From Halomonas stenophila (GTDB lineage Bacteria; Pseudomonadota; Gammaproteobacteria; Pseudomonadales; Halomonadaceae): a DNA stretch of 64,000 bases. The stretch covers positions 271,647 through 335,646 of the forward strand of contig NZ_JACHXR010000003.1 in NCBI RefSeq assembly GCF_014192275.1, written 5' to 3'. A program made the position numbers and the translations under genes. The notes beneath the pieces were generated by a model. The model was not told the origin of the DNA, ran no database searches, and was given only the letters and a program-made list of their open reading frames with translations. This document shows positions 10,169 to 18,264 of the stretch, piece after piece; the stretch's first letter is position 1; each line of letters begins with the position of its first letter.

Positions 10169-11751
10169 AGATTCGTTCCCAGGTAGGCATGGTCCTCAAC
10201 CTCGACAAGTGCATCGGCTGCCACACCTGCTCGGTGACCTGCAAGAACGTCTGGACCAGCCGTGAGGGCGTCGAGTACGCCTGGTTCAACAACGTCGAGA
10301 CCAAGCCCGGCATCGGCTATCCCAAGGAATGGGAGAACCAGCACAAGTGGAAGGGCGGCTGGCTGCGTCGCCAGGACGGCCGTATCGAGCCGCGCATCGG
10401 CGGCAAGTGGCGGGTGCTGGCGAACATCTTCGCCAACCCCGACCTGCCGGAGATCGACGACTACTACGAGCCTTTCACCTTCGACTACCAGCACCTGCAC
10501 ACCGCCAAGCAGGGCGAGCACCAGCCCACCGCAAGGCCGCGCTCGCTGATCTCCGGCCAGCGCATGAACAAGGTCGAGTGGGGCCCGAACTGGGAGGAGA
10601 TCCTCGGCACCGAATTCGCCAAGCGGCGCAAGGATGCCAACTTCGAGCAGGTGCAGGCCGACATCTACGGCCAGTTCGAGAACACCTTCATGATGTACCT
10701 GCCGCGGCTGTGCGAGCACTGCCTCAACCCCACCTGCGTGGCGTCCTGTCCGAGCGGGGCCATCTACAAGCGCGAGGAGGACGGCATCGTCCTGATCGAT
10801 CAGGACAAGTGCCGCGGCTGGCGGATGTGCATCTCCGGCTGTCCCTACAAGAAGATCTACTACAACTGGAAGACCGGCAAGTCCGAGAAGTGCATCTTCT
10901 GCTATCCGCGCATCGAGGCCGGCCAGCCCACGGTCTGTTCCGAGACCTGCGTGGGGCGCATCCGCTACCTCGGCGTGCTGCTCTACGATGCCGACCGCAT
11001 CGAGGAAGTGGCGAGCTCCCCGGACGAGCGTGATCTCTACCATCGCCAGCGCGAGATCTTCCTGGACCCCCACGACCCGGAGGTGATCGCCCAGGCGAGG
11101 AAGGACGGCATCACCGACAACGTGATCGCCGCCGCCCAGGCCTCGCCGGTCTACAAGCTGGCCATGGACTGGGGCCTGGCGCTGCCGCTGCACCCCGAGT
11201 ATCGCACCCTGCCGATGGTCTGGTACGTGCCGCCGCTGTCGCCGATCCAGTCCGCCGCCGAGGCCGGCAAGGTCGAGTTCGACGGCGTGATGCCCAGGAT
11301 CGAGTCGCTGCGCATCCCGGTGAAGTACCTGGCCAACATGCTGACAGCCGGCGAGGAGGAACCCGTGGTGCTGGCGCTCAAGCGCCTGATGGCCATGCGC
11401 CTCTACATGCGCGGCAAGCACGTCGAGGGCAAGGCCGAGACCGAGGCGCTGGACAGCGTGGGGCTCAGCGAGGCCCAGGTGGAGGACATGTACCGCTATC
11501 TGGCCATCGCCAACTACGAGGACCGCTTCGTGATTCCCACCAGCCACCGGGAGATGGCCACCGAGGCCTTCCCCGAGCGCGGCGGCTGTGGATTCAGCTT
11601 CGGCGACGGTTGCCACGGCGACAGCGGCCAGAGCCTGTTCGGTGGCCGCAAGCAGACCACCACCCTGGTGCAGTCGGTGGAGGTCTTCCACCCCCACGCA
11701 GAGAGCGAGGTTCGGCGCGATGAAAAACGTGAGGAGGCCCGTCATGGCTGA
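10165..11751 (+). CDS. narH: Nitrate reductase beta (Fe-S) subunit NarH
   Basis: A 528-residue electron-transfer subunit that carries electrons from the NarI hemes to NarG. It has the four ferredoxin-like cysteine clusters of the family: C16-x2-C19-x2-C22-x3-C26 at the N-terminus, CEHCLNPTCVASCP, the CRGWRMC group in which tryptophan replaces a cysteine and gives the [3Fe-4S] cluster, and the last group CIFCYPRIEAG...C. The start overlaps narG by 4 bp and the end overlaps narJ by 8 bp. The C-terminal tail is rich in Gly, His and charged residues. There are no odd features. Confidence 0.98.
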   Translation: MKIRSQVGMVLNLDKCIGCHTCSVTCKNVWTSREGVEYAWFNNVETKPGIGYPKEWENQHKWKGGWLRRQDGRIEPRIGGKWRVLANIFANPDLPEIDDYYEPFTFDYQHLHTAKQGEHQPTARPRSLISGQRMNKVEWGPNWEEILGTEFAKRRKDANFEQVQADIYGQFENTFMMYLPRLCEHCLNPTCVASCPSGAIYKREEDGIVLIDQDKCRGWRMCISGCPYKKIYYNWKTGKSEKCIFCYPRIEAGQPTVCSETCVGRIRYLGVLLYDADRIEEVASSPDERDLYHRQREIFLDPHDPEVIAQARKDGITDNVIAAAQASPVYKLAMDWGLALPLHPEYRTLPMVWYVPPLSPIQSAAEAGKVEFDGVMPRIESLRIPVKYLANMLTAGEEEPVVLALKRLMAMRLYMRGKHVEGKAETEALDSVGLSEAQVEDMYRYLAIANYEDRFVIPTSHREMATEAFPERGGCGFSFGDGCHGDSGQSLFGGRKQTTTLVQSVEVFHPHAESEVRRDEKREEARHG

Positions 11752-12529
11752 AGCCGCGATGCAACACTCCGAACCGATGAGCGGCATGCTGAGCCTGCGC
11801 GTGCTGGCCAGGCTGCTGGACTACCCGAGCGAGGCGCTGCAGGCCGCCGCCGGCGAGATGATCGAGCTCCTCGATGCGGAGCGGCGCTGGTCGGCCGCGT
11901 TGCGCACCACCCTGATGGACTGGTGCCAGCGCCTGGCCGAGGCCGAGTTGATGGAGCTCCAGGCCGAATACGTGGCGTGCTTCGACCGCGGTCGGGCCAC
12001 TTCGTTGCTGCTCTTCGAGCACGTCCACGGCGAGTCCCGCGATCGCGGCCAGGCCATGGTCGACCTGCTGGCCGAATACCGCGCCGCCGGCTTCGAGCTC
12101 GACGCCCGGGAGCTGCCCGACTACCTGCCGCTGTTCCTGGAGTACCTCTCCACCCGGCCCGAGGCCGAGATCGGCCGCTGGCTGGGCGAGATCCGCCATA
12201 TCCTGGCGCGGCTCACGGCGCGCCTCGAGGAGCGCGACGCCGATCACGCCCTGGTGCCCCTGGCCCTGCTGGCGCTGATCGGTGCCGAGGCGGACGTCGA
12301 CGCCCACCGCGACCCCGTGAAGGAAGAGGCACGGGACGACACCCCCGAGGCACTGGATGCCGTCTGGGAGGAGGAGGCGGTGCGTTTCTCCGCCGCCTCC
12401 GACCAGGACTGTGCCCTGCAGTCGGCGGAAGGCCGCCGCCTCGCCGAGCGCAAGCATCAGGTGTCGAGTGACCCCGTCAAGATCATGCCCGGCAGCGGCT
12501 CGACCGACCGCGCCGTGAGCGATCGCTAA
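11744..12529 (+). CDS. narJ: Nitrate reductase molybdenum cofactor assembly chaperone NarJ
   Basis: A 261-residue cytoplasmic chaperone of the NarJ/TorD family that holds apo-NarG until the Mo cofactor and FS0 cluster are inserted and the complex docks on NarI. The family pattern is visible: LSLRVLARLLDYPSEAL near the start, then EYVACFDRG and SLLLFEHVHGESRDRGQAMVDLL. I chose the ATG at 11744 because GAGGAGG (11731-11737) is ideally placed; it lies inside the last codons of narH. The C-terminal third after about residue 180 is acidic and poorly conserved, as is usual. Confidence 0.95.
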   Translation: MAEAAMQHSEPMSGMLSLRVLARLLDYPSEALQAAAGEMIELLDAERRWSAALRTTLMDWCQRLAEAELMELQAEYVACFDRGRATSLLLFEHVHGESRDRGQAMVDLLAEYRAAGFELDARELPDYLPLFLEYLSTRPEAEIGRWLGEIRHILARLTARLEERDADHALVPLALLALIGAEADVDAHRDPVKEEARDDTPEALDAVWEEEAVRFSAASDQDCALQSAEGRRLAERKHQVSSDPVKIMPGSGSTDRAVSDR

Positions 12530-12541
12530 AGGAGAACCGTC

Positions 12542-13225
12542 ATGTTTGGCGAATACCTGCAACATCTCATCTACGGCTATTACCCCTACCTGGCCGGGAC
12601 GGTGTTCCTGGTCGGCAGCCTGCTGCGCTACGACCAGGGGCAGTTCACCTGGAAGACCGGCTCGAGCCAGATGCTCTCCTCGAAGCACATGCGCCTGGCC
12701 AGCAACCTCTTTCATATCGGCATCATCGTGATCTTCTTCGGGCACCTCTTCGGCATGCTGACGCCCCACTGGGTCTATGCGCCCTTCCTCAGCGCCGGGA
12801 CCAAGCAGGTGATCGCCATCGTGATCGGTGGCATCGCCGGGGTGATGTGCCTGGCCGGTGGCGCCATGCTGCTGCATCGCCGCCTCACCAACCCGAGGGT
12901 GCGTGCCTCCTCCAGCCTGATGGACACCCTGATCCTGGCCCTGCTGGTGTTCCAGGCGGCATTGGGTGTCACCACGGTGTTCTTCTCCCTGGGCCACCTG
13001 GACGGCGAGATGATGTTGACCCTGGCCGCCTGGGCCCAGGCGATCGTCTTCTTCGGCGGTGGTGCGGCGGACTACATGACCGAGGTCTCCTGGATCTACA
13101 AGCTGCACGTCTTCCTGGGACTGACCATCATCCTGCTCTTCCCCTTCACGCGGCTGGTGCACGTGTGGAGCGTGCCGCTGGGCTATATCACCCGGCGCTA
13201 TCAGCTGGTTCGCAAGCGGGGCTGA
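12542..13225 (+). CDS. narI: Nitrate reductase gamma (cytochrome b) subunit NarI
   Basis: A 227-residue membrane anchor with five hydrophobic helices that oxidises quinol and carries two b hemes. The four axial histidines are recognisable: His58 and His68 in NLFHIGIIVIFFGHLFG, and His189 and His207 in the last helix pair (KLHVFLG, RLVHVWS). These are offset by two from E. coli His56/66/187/205. A Shine-Dalgarno GGAG lies before the ATG at 12542. It follows narJ by 12 nt and ends the core narGHJI operon. The next gap holds the first copy of an 85-nt structured repeat. Confidence 0.97.
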   Translation: MFGEYLQHLIYGYYPYLAGTVFLVGSLLRYDQGQFTWKTGSSQMLSSKHMRLASNLFHIGIIVIFFGHLFGMLTPHWVYAPFLSAGTKQVIAIVIGGIAGVMCLAGGAMLLHRRLTNPRVRASSSLMDTLILALLVFQAALGVTTVFFSLGHLDGEMMLTLAAWAQAIVFFGGGAADYMTEVSWIYKLHVFLGLTIILLFPFTRLVHVWSVPLGYITRRYQLVRKRG

Positions 13226-13257
13226 GACAGGCAGACACGGGACCGGGCTTTCCCGGC

Positions 13258-13342
13258 GACAGGCCTTCGAGGGGGCGCTGTGAACCCCTCCCTGGGCGCT
13301 ACCGATGCCATCCCTGGCATAGGACCCCCTCTACGGCCTGTC
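13258..13342 (+). repeat. 85-nt structured intergenic repeat, copy 1
   Basis: This sequence begins GACAGGCC and ends GGCCTGTC. It can fold with an outer stem (GACAGGCC/GGCCTGTC), a second stem (GAGGGGG/CCCCCTC) and an apical hairpin (ATGCC-ATCCCT-GGCAT). It is nearly identical to copy 3 at 28664 and related to copy 2 at 15781. Relative to copy 3 it has a C-G pair instead of T-A in the outer stem and T-A instead of C-G in the apical stem, so both changes keep pairing. Similarity continues for about 10 nt past the 3' arm (CCCCGGCGCC). It sits between narI and the ppiC gene. Confidence 0.85.
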
Positions 13343-13389
13343 CCCGGCGCCCTCAAGAATCAGCGCATGTGCACCAAGGGTTTTTCACC

Positions 13390-14202
13390 ATGCAAAAGAT
13401 CGATATCGAGCAGGTTCCGGGCGGGGTGACCCCGCCTCCCATCCGGGTCGGCGAGGCCGCCATCGACCAGGCCGCCATCGCCCAGGAGATGCAGTACCAC
13501 CCCGCCGACAGCGCCGGCGATGCCCGGCTCAAGGCGGCCCGGGCCCTGGTGGTGCGCGAGCTGCTGCGCCAGCGGGCGGGCCAGCTGGGCCTGGCGGTGG
13601 ACGAGGAGGCCGAGATCGAGGCATCCATCGCCGCCCTGCTGGAGCGAGAGCTGGACGTGCCCGAGCCCGCCGAGGCGGACTGCCGGCGCTTCCATGCCGC
13701 CCATCCGGAACGGTTCAGCGAGCCCACCCGCCTGCGGGTCCGCCATGTGCTGCTGGCAGCGGCGCCGTACGACCCCAAGCACCGGGACGGAGGGTATCGG
13801 CTGGGAGAGCGGCTAATCGGCGAGCTGCAGGAGACGCCGCAGCGCTTCACCGAGCTGGCCCAGCGTCATTCCGCCTGCCCCTCCAGGGACGACGGTGGGG
13901 AGCTGGGCTGGCTGGTGCCCGGCCAGACCGTGCCCGAGCTGGACCGGGCCCTGCAGCACCTGCCGGAGGGGCTCCATGGTCGCCCGCTGGCGTCGCGCTA
14001 CGGCTGGCACGTGGTGAGTATCGACGCCCGGGAGGAGGGCCGTGAGTTGCCCTTCGAGGAGGTGGCCGAGCAGGTTCGCCACAGCCTCCGGGAGCAGGCC
14101 ACCCGTCGGGCCCTGCGCCATTACCTGCTGGCCCTGGAGGCGGCGATCGGCGTCGAGGGGATCGAGCTGGATGACGACAGCGCCAGCGCCCTGATGCAGT
14201 GA
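13390..14202 (+). CDS. Parvulin-type peptidyl-prolyl cis-trans isomerase of the nar cluster
   Basis: A 270-residue protein with no signal peptide. The N-terminal helical part (about 20-110) resembles the SurA/NifM-like region. The parvulin rotamase domain spans about 115-220, with RVRHVLLAAAP, FTELAQRHSACPSRDDGGELGWL and a closing YGWHVVSID. Genes of this kind commonly follow narGHJI in pseudomonads and halomonads, and a role in folding or assembly of the nitrate reductase is usually assumed. Its 164-nt distance from narI, filled by the structured repeat, means co-transcription is likely but not certain. The ATG at 13390 is the first plausible start; its Shine-Dalgarno is weak. Family call firm, specific role inferred. 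Confidence 0.85.
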   Translation: MQKIDIEQVPGGVTPPPIRVGEAAIDQAAIAQEMQYHPADSAGDARLKAARALVVRELLRQRAGQLGLAVDEEAEIEASIAALLERELDVPEPAEADCRRFHAAHPERFSEPTRLRVRHVLLAAAPYDPKHRDGGYRLGERLIGELQETPQRFTELAQRHSACPSRDDGGELGWLVPGQTVPELDRALQHLPEGLHGRPLASRYGWHVVSIDAREEGRELPFEEVAEQVRHSLREQATRRALRHYLLALEAAIGVEGIELDDDSASALMQ

Positions 14203-14210
14203 CTTCCGGT

Positions 14211-14240
14211 GGAAAAGTGCCTGCGCTCGGCGACTTTTCC
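14211..14240 (+). terminator. Hairpin after the ppiC gene, terminator-like
   Basis: GGAAAAGT (14211-14218) and ACTTTTCC (14233-14240) form an inverted repeat around a GC-rich centre that can extend the stem. It lies 9 nt after the stop at 14202. The U run is short and inside the arm, so intrinsic termination is uncertain. Confidence 0.4.
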
Positions 14241-14306
14241 CCTCGAAAGTCCGTCCCTGAATGATTCTGCAAACGCCGCCCGCCGTCGGGCGGCGAGGAG
14301 GCCCTT

Positions 14307-14894
14307 ATGTCCCATGTATCCGCCGATGCTCCCTTCGTCCCCCTGGGCATCGCCGTGCTGACCGTGTCCGATACCCGCGGCTTCGACGAGGACGGCAGCG
14401 GCGACCTGCTCGGCGAGCGCCTCACCGGTGCCGGCCATGCCCTGGTGGAGCGCCGCATCGTGCCCGATGACGTCTACCGCATCCGGGCCGTGGTCTCGGC
14501 CTGGGTGGTGCGCGAGGATATCCAGGTCATCCTGGTCAACGGTGGCACCGGCTTCACCGTCCGGGACACCACGCCCGAGGCCCTGTCACCGCTGTTCGAC
14601 AAGGCCGTGGACGGCTATGGCGAGCTGTTCCGCGCGCTCTCCCGGGAGACCATCGGCACCTCCACCATCCAGTCCCGGGCCGTGGCCGGGCTGATCGACC
14701 GCACCCTGGTGTTCGCCATGCCCGGCTCGCCCCGGGCCTGCGCCACCGCCTGGGACGGCATCCTGGCCGACCAGCTGGACGCCCGCACCCGGCCCTGCAA
14801 CTTCGTCGCCATGGTCCAACCCGCGGCTGCGCCCTGCGCGTCCCGCCAGGCGTCGCCGACCGCCGCGGACCGGGTCCAGGGAGCCGAGGCATGA
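14307..14894 (+). CDS. moaB: Molybdenum cofactor biosynthesis protein B
   Basis: A 195-residue MoaB/Mog-family protein, the molybdopterin adenylyltransferase fold. Recognisable segments are IAVLTVSDTRGFDEDGSG near residues 14-31, VILVNGGTGFTVRDTTPEAL with the GGTG-x-T-x-RD motif (about 76-92), FRALSRETIGTSTIQSRA and FAMPGSPRAC. It works in the pathway that makes the Mo cofactor needed by NarG, which explains its position directly after the nar operon. The last 25 residues are rich in Ala and Ser and outside the domain. It ends in an ATGA overlap with a small open frame. Confidence 0.93.
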   Translation: MSHVSADAPFVPLGIAVLTVSDTRGFDEDGSGDLLGERLTGAGHALVERRIVPDDVYRIRAVVSAWVVREDIQVILVNGGTGFTVRDTTPEALSPLFDKAVDGYGELFRALSRETIGTSTIQSRAVAGLIDRTLVFAMPGSPRACATAWDGILADQLDARTRPCNFVAMVQPAAAPCASRQASPTAADRVQGAEA

Positions 14895-15031
14895 ACTGCG
14901 GTTGCGAGGCGACGACGCGCACCGGGCTGCTGGACCTGTTCGACGCCCGGACGCGGATGATCGACCCCGATACCCTCGTGGAGGAAGGCCATGCCTATGC
15001 CTATTGCCCCGGTGCCCAGTTCCTCGACTGA
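14891..15031 (+). CDS. 46-residue small ORF overlapping moaB, possible moeA remnant
   Basis: The ATG at 14891 overlaps the moaB stop by 4 bp, a typical operon junction, and the frame ends at TGA 15029-15031 inside the next gene. The product starts MNCGCEATTRTGLLDLFDAR. A short N-terminus with a Cys-Gly-Cys group followed by a hydrophobic/acidic helix is reminiscent of MoeA leaders, but the rest does not look like MoeA. It may be a decayed moeA start or a real small coupling peptide. There is no further evidence. Confidence 0.3.
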   Translation: MNCGCEATTRTGLLDLFDARTRMIDPDTLVEEGHAYAYCPGAQFLD

Positions 15032-15734
15032 GCTGCTGCTGCGGCCCCGGCAGCTGCGCGACCTCGTGGCCGGCGTGCCTTGGCTGGGCGGCCTCGACAA
15101 CGAGGCCGTCGGCGCGCTGCTGGCGGATTCCCGGATCCGGTCCCTCAAGAGCCGCGAGTGGCTGTTCCGCCAGGAGGCGCCTGCCCACTGGCTGTACATC
15201 GTGATCAGTGGCGCCGTGCGCCTGGTGCGCTCCGCCGCCGACGGCCACCTGGCGACCATTCGCTGCGTCGAGCGCGGTGGTCCGCTGGGGGAGTTGAGCA
15301 TGGTGTCCCGGGAGGGTCGCTACCTCTATTCCGCCGAGTCCCTGCGGCGCACCCAACTGCTGGTGATTCCCGCCGATCGCTGTCGTGCCCTGCTCGATGC
15401 CCAGCCGGCCTGCCGTGCGGAGTTCATGAGCCGCCTGGCCCTGGAGCTCACCGAGCGTCTGGAGGACCTGGCGCTGCTCACCCAGGCCGATGCGATGGCC
15501 CGGCTGGTCAGCTACCTCCTGCGTCAGCTGCCGTCGGGACGGGCCAACGGACCCCGGGTGGTGCGCCTGACCATACCCAAGTGCTGGCTGGCCGCCCAAC
15601 TGGCCATGACGCCGGAGACCCTGTCGCGTCTGCTGTCCCGGCTACGCGAGATCGGCGCCATCAACGTCGAGCGCCATCGCCTGGTACTGCTCGATGAGCA
15701 GAAGCTGCACGACATCATGCTCGCCAACGAATGA
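14991..15734 (+). CDS. Crp/Fnr-family regulator without Fe-S cysteines (Dnr/NarR-like)
   Basis: A 247-residue transcription factor with a cyclic-nucleotide-binding-like beta barrel (about 25-145, LFRQEAPAHWLYIVISGAVRL, GGPLGELSM), a long dimerisation helix and a C-terminal winged helix-turn-helix (about 170-235, IPKCWLAAQLAMTPETLSRLLSRLREIGAI). It lacks the N-terminal cysteine cluster of Fnr and has only scattered cysteines. It is therefore more like Dnr/NarR-type regulators, which sense nitrogen oxides through heme or another route. GAGGAAGG (14981-14988) fixes the start. Position at the end of the nitrate cluster suggests it controls nar or nitric oxide genes; this is inference. Confidence 0.85.
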   Translation: MPMPIAPVPSSSTELLLRPRQLRDLVAGVPWLGGLDNEAVGALLADSRIRSLKSREWLFRQEAPAHWLYIVISGAVRLVRSAADGHLATIRCVERGGPLGELSMVSREGRYLYSAESLRRTQLLVIPADRCRALLDAQPACRAEFMSRLALELTERLEDLALLTQADAMARLVSYLLRQLPSGRANGPRVVRLTIPKCWLAAQLAMTPETLSRLLSRLREIGAINVERHRLVLLDEQKLHDIMLANE

Positions 15735-15780
15735 CGTTGGGAGTATCGCTTTCAGCCGTGTCGTCCGGGGCTGATCCGTC

Positions 15781-15946
15781 GACAGGTCGGCGAGGGGGCG
15801 CTGTGAACCCCTCCCTGGGCGCTACCGACGCCCTGCGGCGCTCTCGCGTCCCGCTCCGCTTGCAGGTCCGGTGCTGGCCATCCATGGCCAGCCCGTTCGG
15901 AGCCGTGCTCCTCACCCATGGCGCAGGACCCCCTCTACGACCTGTC
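15781..15946 (+). repeat. Structured intergenic repeat, copy 2, with an 81-nt internal insertion
   Basis: It shares GACAGGTC...GAGGGGGCGCTGTGAACC at the 5' end and CCCCCTCTACGACCTGTC at the 3' end with copies 1 and 3, plus CTGATCCGTC just upstream (also in copy 3). The apical loop after GACGCC is expanded by 81 nt. That insertion contains its own hairpin, GCTGGCC-ATCCAT-GGCCAGC (about 15873-15892). The outer and middle stems remain fully paired. The element fills most of the 274-nt gap between the Crp/Fnr gene and the DGC-domain gene; I see nothing else there except the downstream gene's Shine-Dalgarno. Confidence 0.8.
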
Positions 15947-16008
15947 CCCGGCGCCCCTCGTTACGTCCCCCGGTGACTACCTTGCTCCCTCAAACCTTAG
16001 GAGGTGTC

Positions 16009-16383
16009 ATGTCTCGACCAACCAAGCCGGATGTTCTGGTCTACGCCTGCTCCGGCTGCTCCGACGTGGCCCAGCTCGCCAACGAGGTGGCCCTGCGCCT
16101 GGACCACGCCGGCCAGGCGGAGATGTCCTGCATCGCCGGGGTGGGCGGTGGGGTGCCCGGCCTGGTGCGCACCGCGCGCGCCGGTCGCCCGGTGGTGGCC
16201 ATCGACGGCTGCCAGATGCACTGTGCCCGCCACTGCCTGGCCAACGCCGGCGTCACGCCCACCGAGCATGTCCGCCTCTACGATCAGGGCCTGAAGAAGC
16301 GCAAGGGCCGGCGCTACGACGAGGCGACCATCGCCAGGGTCACCGAAGAGGTCGGCGAGCTGATCGCGCGATTGCCGGTGTAG
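16009..16383 (+). CDS. DGC-domain putative zinc-binding protein
   Basis: A 124-residue soluble protein of the DGC family. It has a CSGC motif (Cys14, Cys17), a lone Cys41 in MSCIAGVGGGVPG, and the name-giving DGC (66-68) continuing as CQMHCARHC with Cys72 and Cys76. The cysteines probably bind a metal; the family has no firmly assigned function and is often near anaerobic or nitrogen-oxide genes. AGGAGG directly precedes the ATG at 16009. It is preceded by the second structured repeat and followed by a long GC hairpin, so it is probably a single-gene unit. Confidence 0.82.
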   Translation: MSRPTKPDVLVYACSGCSDVAQLANEVALRLDHAGQAEMSCIAGVGGGVPGLVRTARAGRPVVAIDGCQMHCARHCLANAGVTPTEHVRLYDQGLKKRKGRRYDEATIARVTEEVGELIARLPV

Positions 16384-16397
16384 CGGACGGACGACGC

Positions 16398-16425
16398 TGC
16401 CCCGCCCGGCTTGCCGGGCGGGGCA
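16398..16425. terminator. 13-bp GC hairpin after DGC gene
   Basis: TGCCCCGCCCGGC and GCCGGGCGGGGCA are perfect inverted arms separated by TT. It lies 15 nt after the stop at 16383 and between two genes or remnants pointing at each other, so it could stop transcription from both sides. There is no U run, so it may be a processing or pausing hairpin instead. Confidence 0.5.
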
Positions 16426-16456
16426 CGCTCTGGTCGGCTGGCGCCGGGTGTGAGCG

Positions 16457-16729
16457 TCAGCCGATCGGCTGGGCGCGGCGGCCGGAGGCGTCGGTGGTCG
16501 TGGCCTCGGCAGCGGCGCCGAGGGCGTCATGACTGGCGATGGCCTCGTCCTGGGCTTGCCACAGCTCGCGCTCCGCCTCGCTGGCCCTGGGCGAGAACAG
16601 CCCGGTCTGCGCATAGATCAGCCCGATCACCGGCGACAGCCAGCAGGCGAAGGCCAGCGAGATGTACAGCAGGTTCTCGACAATCTTGAAGTCCTTGATC
16701 GTGAAAAGTGTGGTGATGGGCTCGTGCCG
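16457..16729 (-). pseudogene. C-terminal fragment of a membrane transporter (remnant)
   Basis: Reading the minus strand from just after an in-frame TGA (16732-16730) gives about 90 codons with no ATG or GTG start: ITTLFTIKDFKIVENLLYIS, then a hydrophobic helix (AFACWLSPVIGLIYA) and a charged tail (SPRASEAERELWQAQDEAIA), ending at TGA 16459-16457. The helix-plus-tail pattern looks like the end of a solute carrier, but I cannot name the family. With no start and no upstream body, it is best read as the remnant of a deleted gene. The 87 nt between it and the amaA-like stop hold nothing I recognise. Confidence 0.45.
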
Positions 16730-16816
16730 TCACCCTTGTCGTTGCCGGAAACAACGCCTTGATGCGGTCAGGCGCCGGGCGCCTGATAAGCGGGCTTCCA
16801 TCTTGCCGGGCGAGGC

Positions 16817-18097
16817 CTAGATCAAGACCCGCAGGCACTGCCCCGTGTGATAGAGCGTGAAGCCGCCTTCATAGCCACAGCTCCACAACGGCTTGACCTT
16901 GATGGGTGCCGGCGTATGGAGGGGCAACGGCAGCAGCGCATCGTCGCCGGTGGTCAGGTAATGGGCGAAGCCCTTGCCGACCACCGTGCCGGTGGTGATG
17001 CCGCGGCCGTTGTAGCCGGAGACCCCGAGGATGCCGGGCGCCGGCTCGAAGAGCCGCAGCGTGTGGTCGGGCGTGAAGGCGATCCTGCCCGTCCAGGAGG
17101 TCTCCCACTCGAGCTTGCCCAGTTGCGGGAAGTAGTGGCGCTGGACGCGATCCGCCCAGCAGCGCACATAGGCCAGCGGCCGGCCATCGCCCCGGCCCAG
17201 GCTGCCGAGGATCAGGCGTCCCTCGGCGTCGCGCCGCATGCTGCTGAGCACCATCCGGGTGTCCCAGGCTCCCTGTCGCTCGGCCAGGATGTCGCCGGCG
17301 ATCTCCTCGGGCAGCGGGGGCGAGGCGACCTGGAAGAAATGGCCGGGGAAGAAGTGGTCCTTGACCCGGTTCCAGTCGTCCTCGGTATAGGCGTTGGTGG
17401 CCACCACCACCCGCGGCGCCAGGACACTGCCCTGGGGCGTGGTGACACGCCAGTCGTCGCCCTCGCGGGCCACGCCCCGCGCCGGGCTATGGGGGTAGAG
17501 GCTGGCCCCGGCGGCGATGGCGGCACGGGCCAGCCCCCGGGTATAGGCGGCGGGATTGAGGGTCCCGGCCCGACGGTCGAGCAGCGCGCGGCGAATCCGC
17601 CGCGTGCCGACCGTCTGCCGGCAGTCCTGATCCTCGAGCAGCGCCACGGGGGCGCCGCGGCGCTGGAACTGCTCGGCTCGGCGCGCCAGCTCCTGCTCCC
17701 CCTTGGCGTTGTGCGCCAGGTGGAGGGTGCCGGTGCGTGTCGCCTGGCAGGCGATGCCATGGCGCTCGATCAGCGAGAAGACCTCGGCGGGGGCCTCCCC
17801 GAGGATCGTGTTGACGCGTTCGCCGTGCGCCTCGCCGAGGGCCTCGAGGATGTCGTCCGGCGGGATCCACAGGCCGGCATTGACCAGGCCGACATTGCGC
17901 CCCGAGCCGCCGCAGGGGATCTCCCCTGCCTCGATCAGGCTCACGGCGACGCCCGCCTCGGCGAGATGCAGCGCGGTGGACAACCCGGTGATGCCGCCGC
18001 CGATCACCACCACCTCGGCCGACCGGTGGCCCTCTAGCATGGGCACGTCCGGCACTGGCTCCGGGGACGTGCCGTGCCACAAGCAGCCTTCCTTCAT
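16817..18097 (-). CDS. amaA: FAD-dependent oxidoreductase, likely L-pipecolate oxidase AmaA
   Basis: A 426-residue member of the DAO family of FAD amine oxidases. The dinucleotide-binding motif VVVIGGGITGLSTALHLAEAG lies at about 29-49. A second signature, GSGRNVGLVNAGLW, follows, and the C-terminal FAD contact is GVSGYNGRGITTGTVVGKGFA. In Pseudomonas putida amaA sits next to amaB and oxidises L-pipecolate to piperideine-6-carboxylate. Here it lies 167 nt downstream of amaB on the same strand, which supports the same job. A different N-methyl or cyclic amino acid substrate cannot be excluded from sequence alone. The product is cytoplasmic, with no signal peptide. The 167-nt gap to amaB shows nothing else. 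Confidence 0.75.
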   Translation of the reverse strand: MKEGCLWHGTSPEPVPDVPMLEGHRSAEVVVIGGGITGLSTALHLAEAGVAVSLIEAGEIPCGGSGRNVGLVNAGLWIPPDDILEALGEAHGERVNTILGEAPAEVFSLIERHGIACQATRTGTLHLAHNAKGEQELARRAEQFQRRGAPVALLEDQDCRQTVGTRRIRRALLDRRAGTLNPAAYTRGLARAAIAAGASLYPHSPARGVAREGDDWRVTTPQGSVLAPRVVVATNAYTEDDWNRVKDHFFPGHFFQVASPPLPEEIAGDILAERQGAWDTRMVLSSMRRDAEGRLILGSLGRGDGRPLAYVRCWADRVQRHYFPQLGKLEWETSWTGRIAFTPDHTLRLFEPAPGILGVSGYNGRGITTGTVVGKGFAHYLTTGDDALLPLPLHTPAPIKVKPLWSCGYEGGFTLYHTGQCLRVLI

Positions 18098-18264
18098 GAC
18101 GCCTCCTTGTTGTTGTCGGGCTCGGCTCCGGCCGCCGGCATGGCCTGGCGCCCCGGGGCGGGCACGCGGGCCCGGGCGAGGTGGGGCGTCATGGCACGCG
18201 GGGCAGGAGTCGTCAGGGCATGAACGGCCATGGCCGTCCCCGGGGCGGGGACGGCGGGTCGGGG

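Noticed and set aside
15715..15915. Short frames encoding GGAVNPSLGATDA-like peptides at two of the structured repeats
   Set aside because: Peptide similarity follows from the DNA repeat itself. The copies have different flanking frames and no consistent start or Shine-Dalgarno, so they are not genes.
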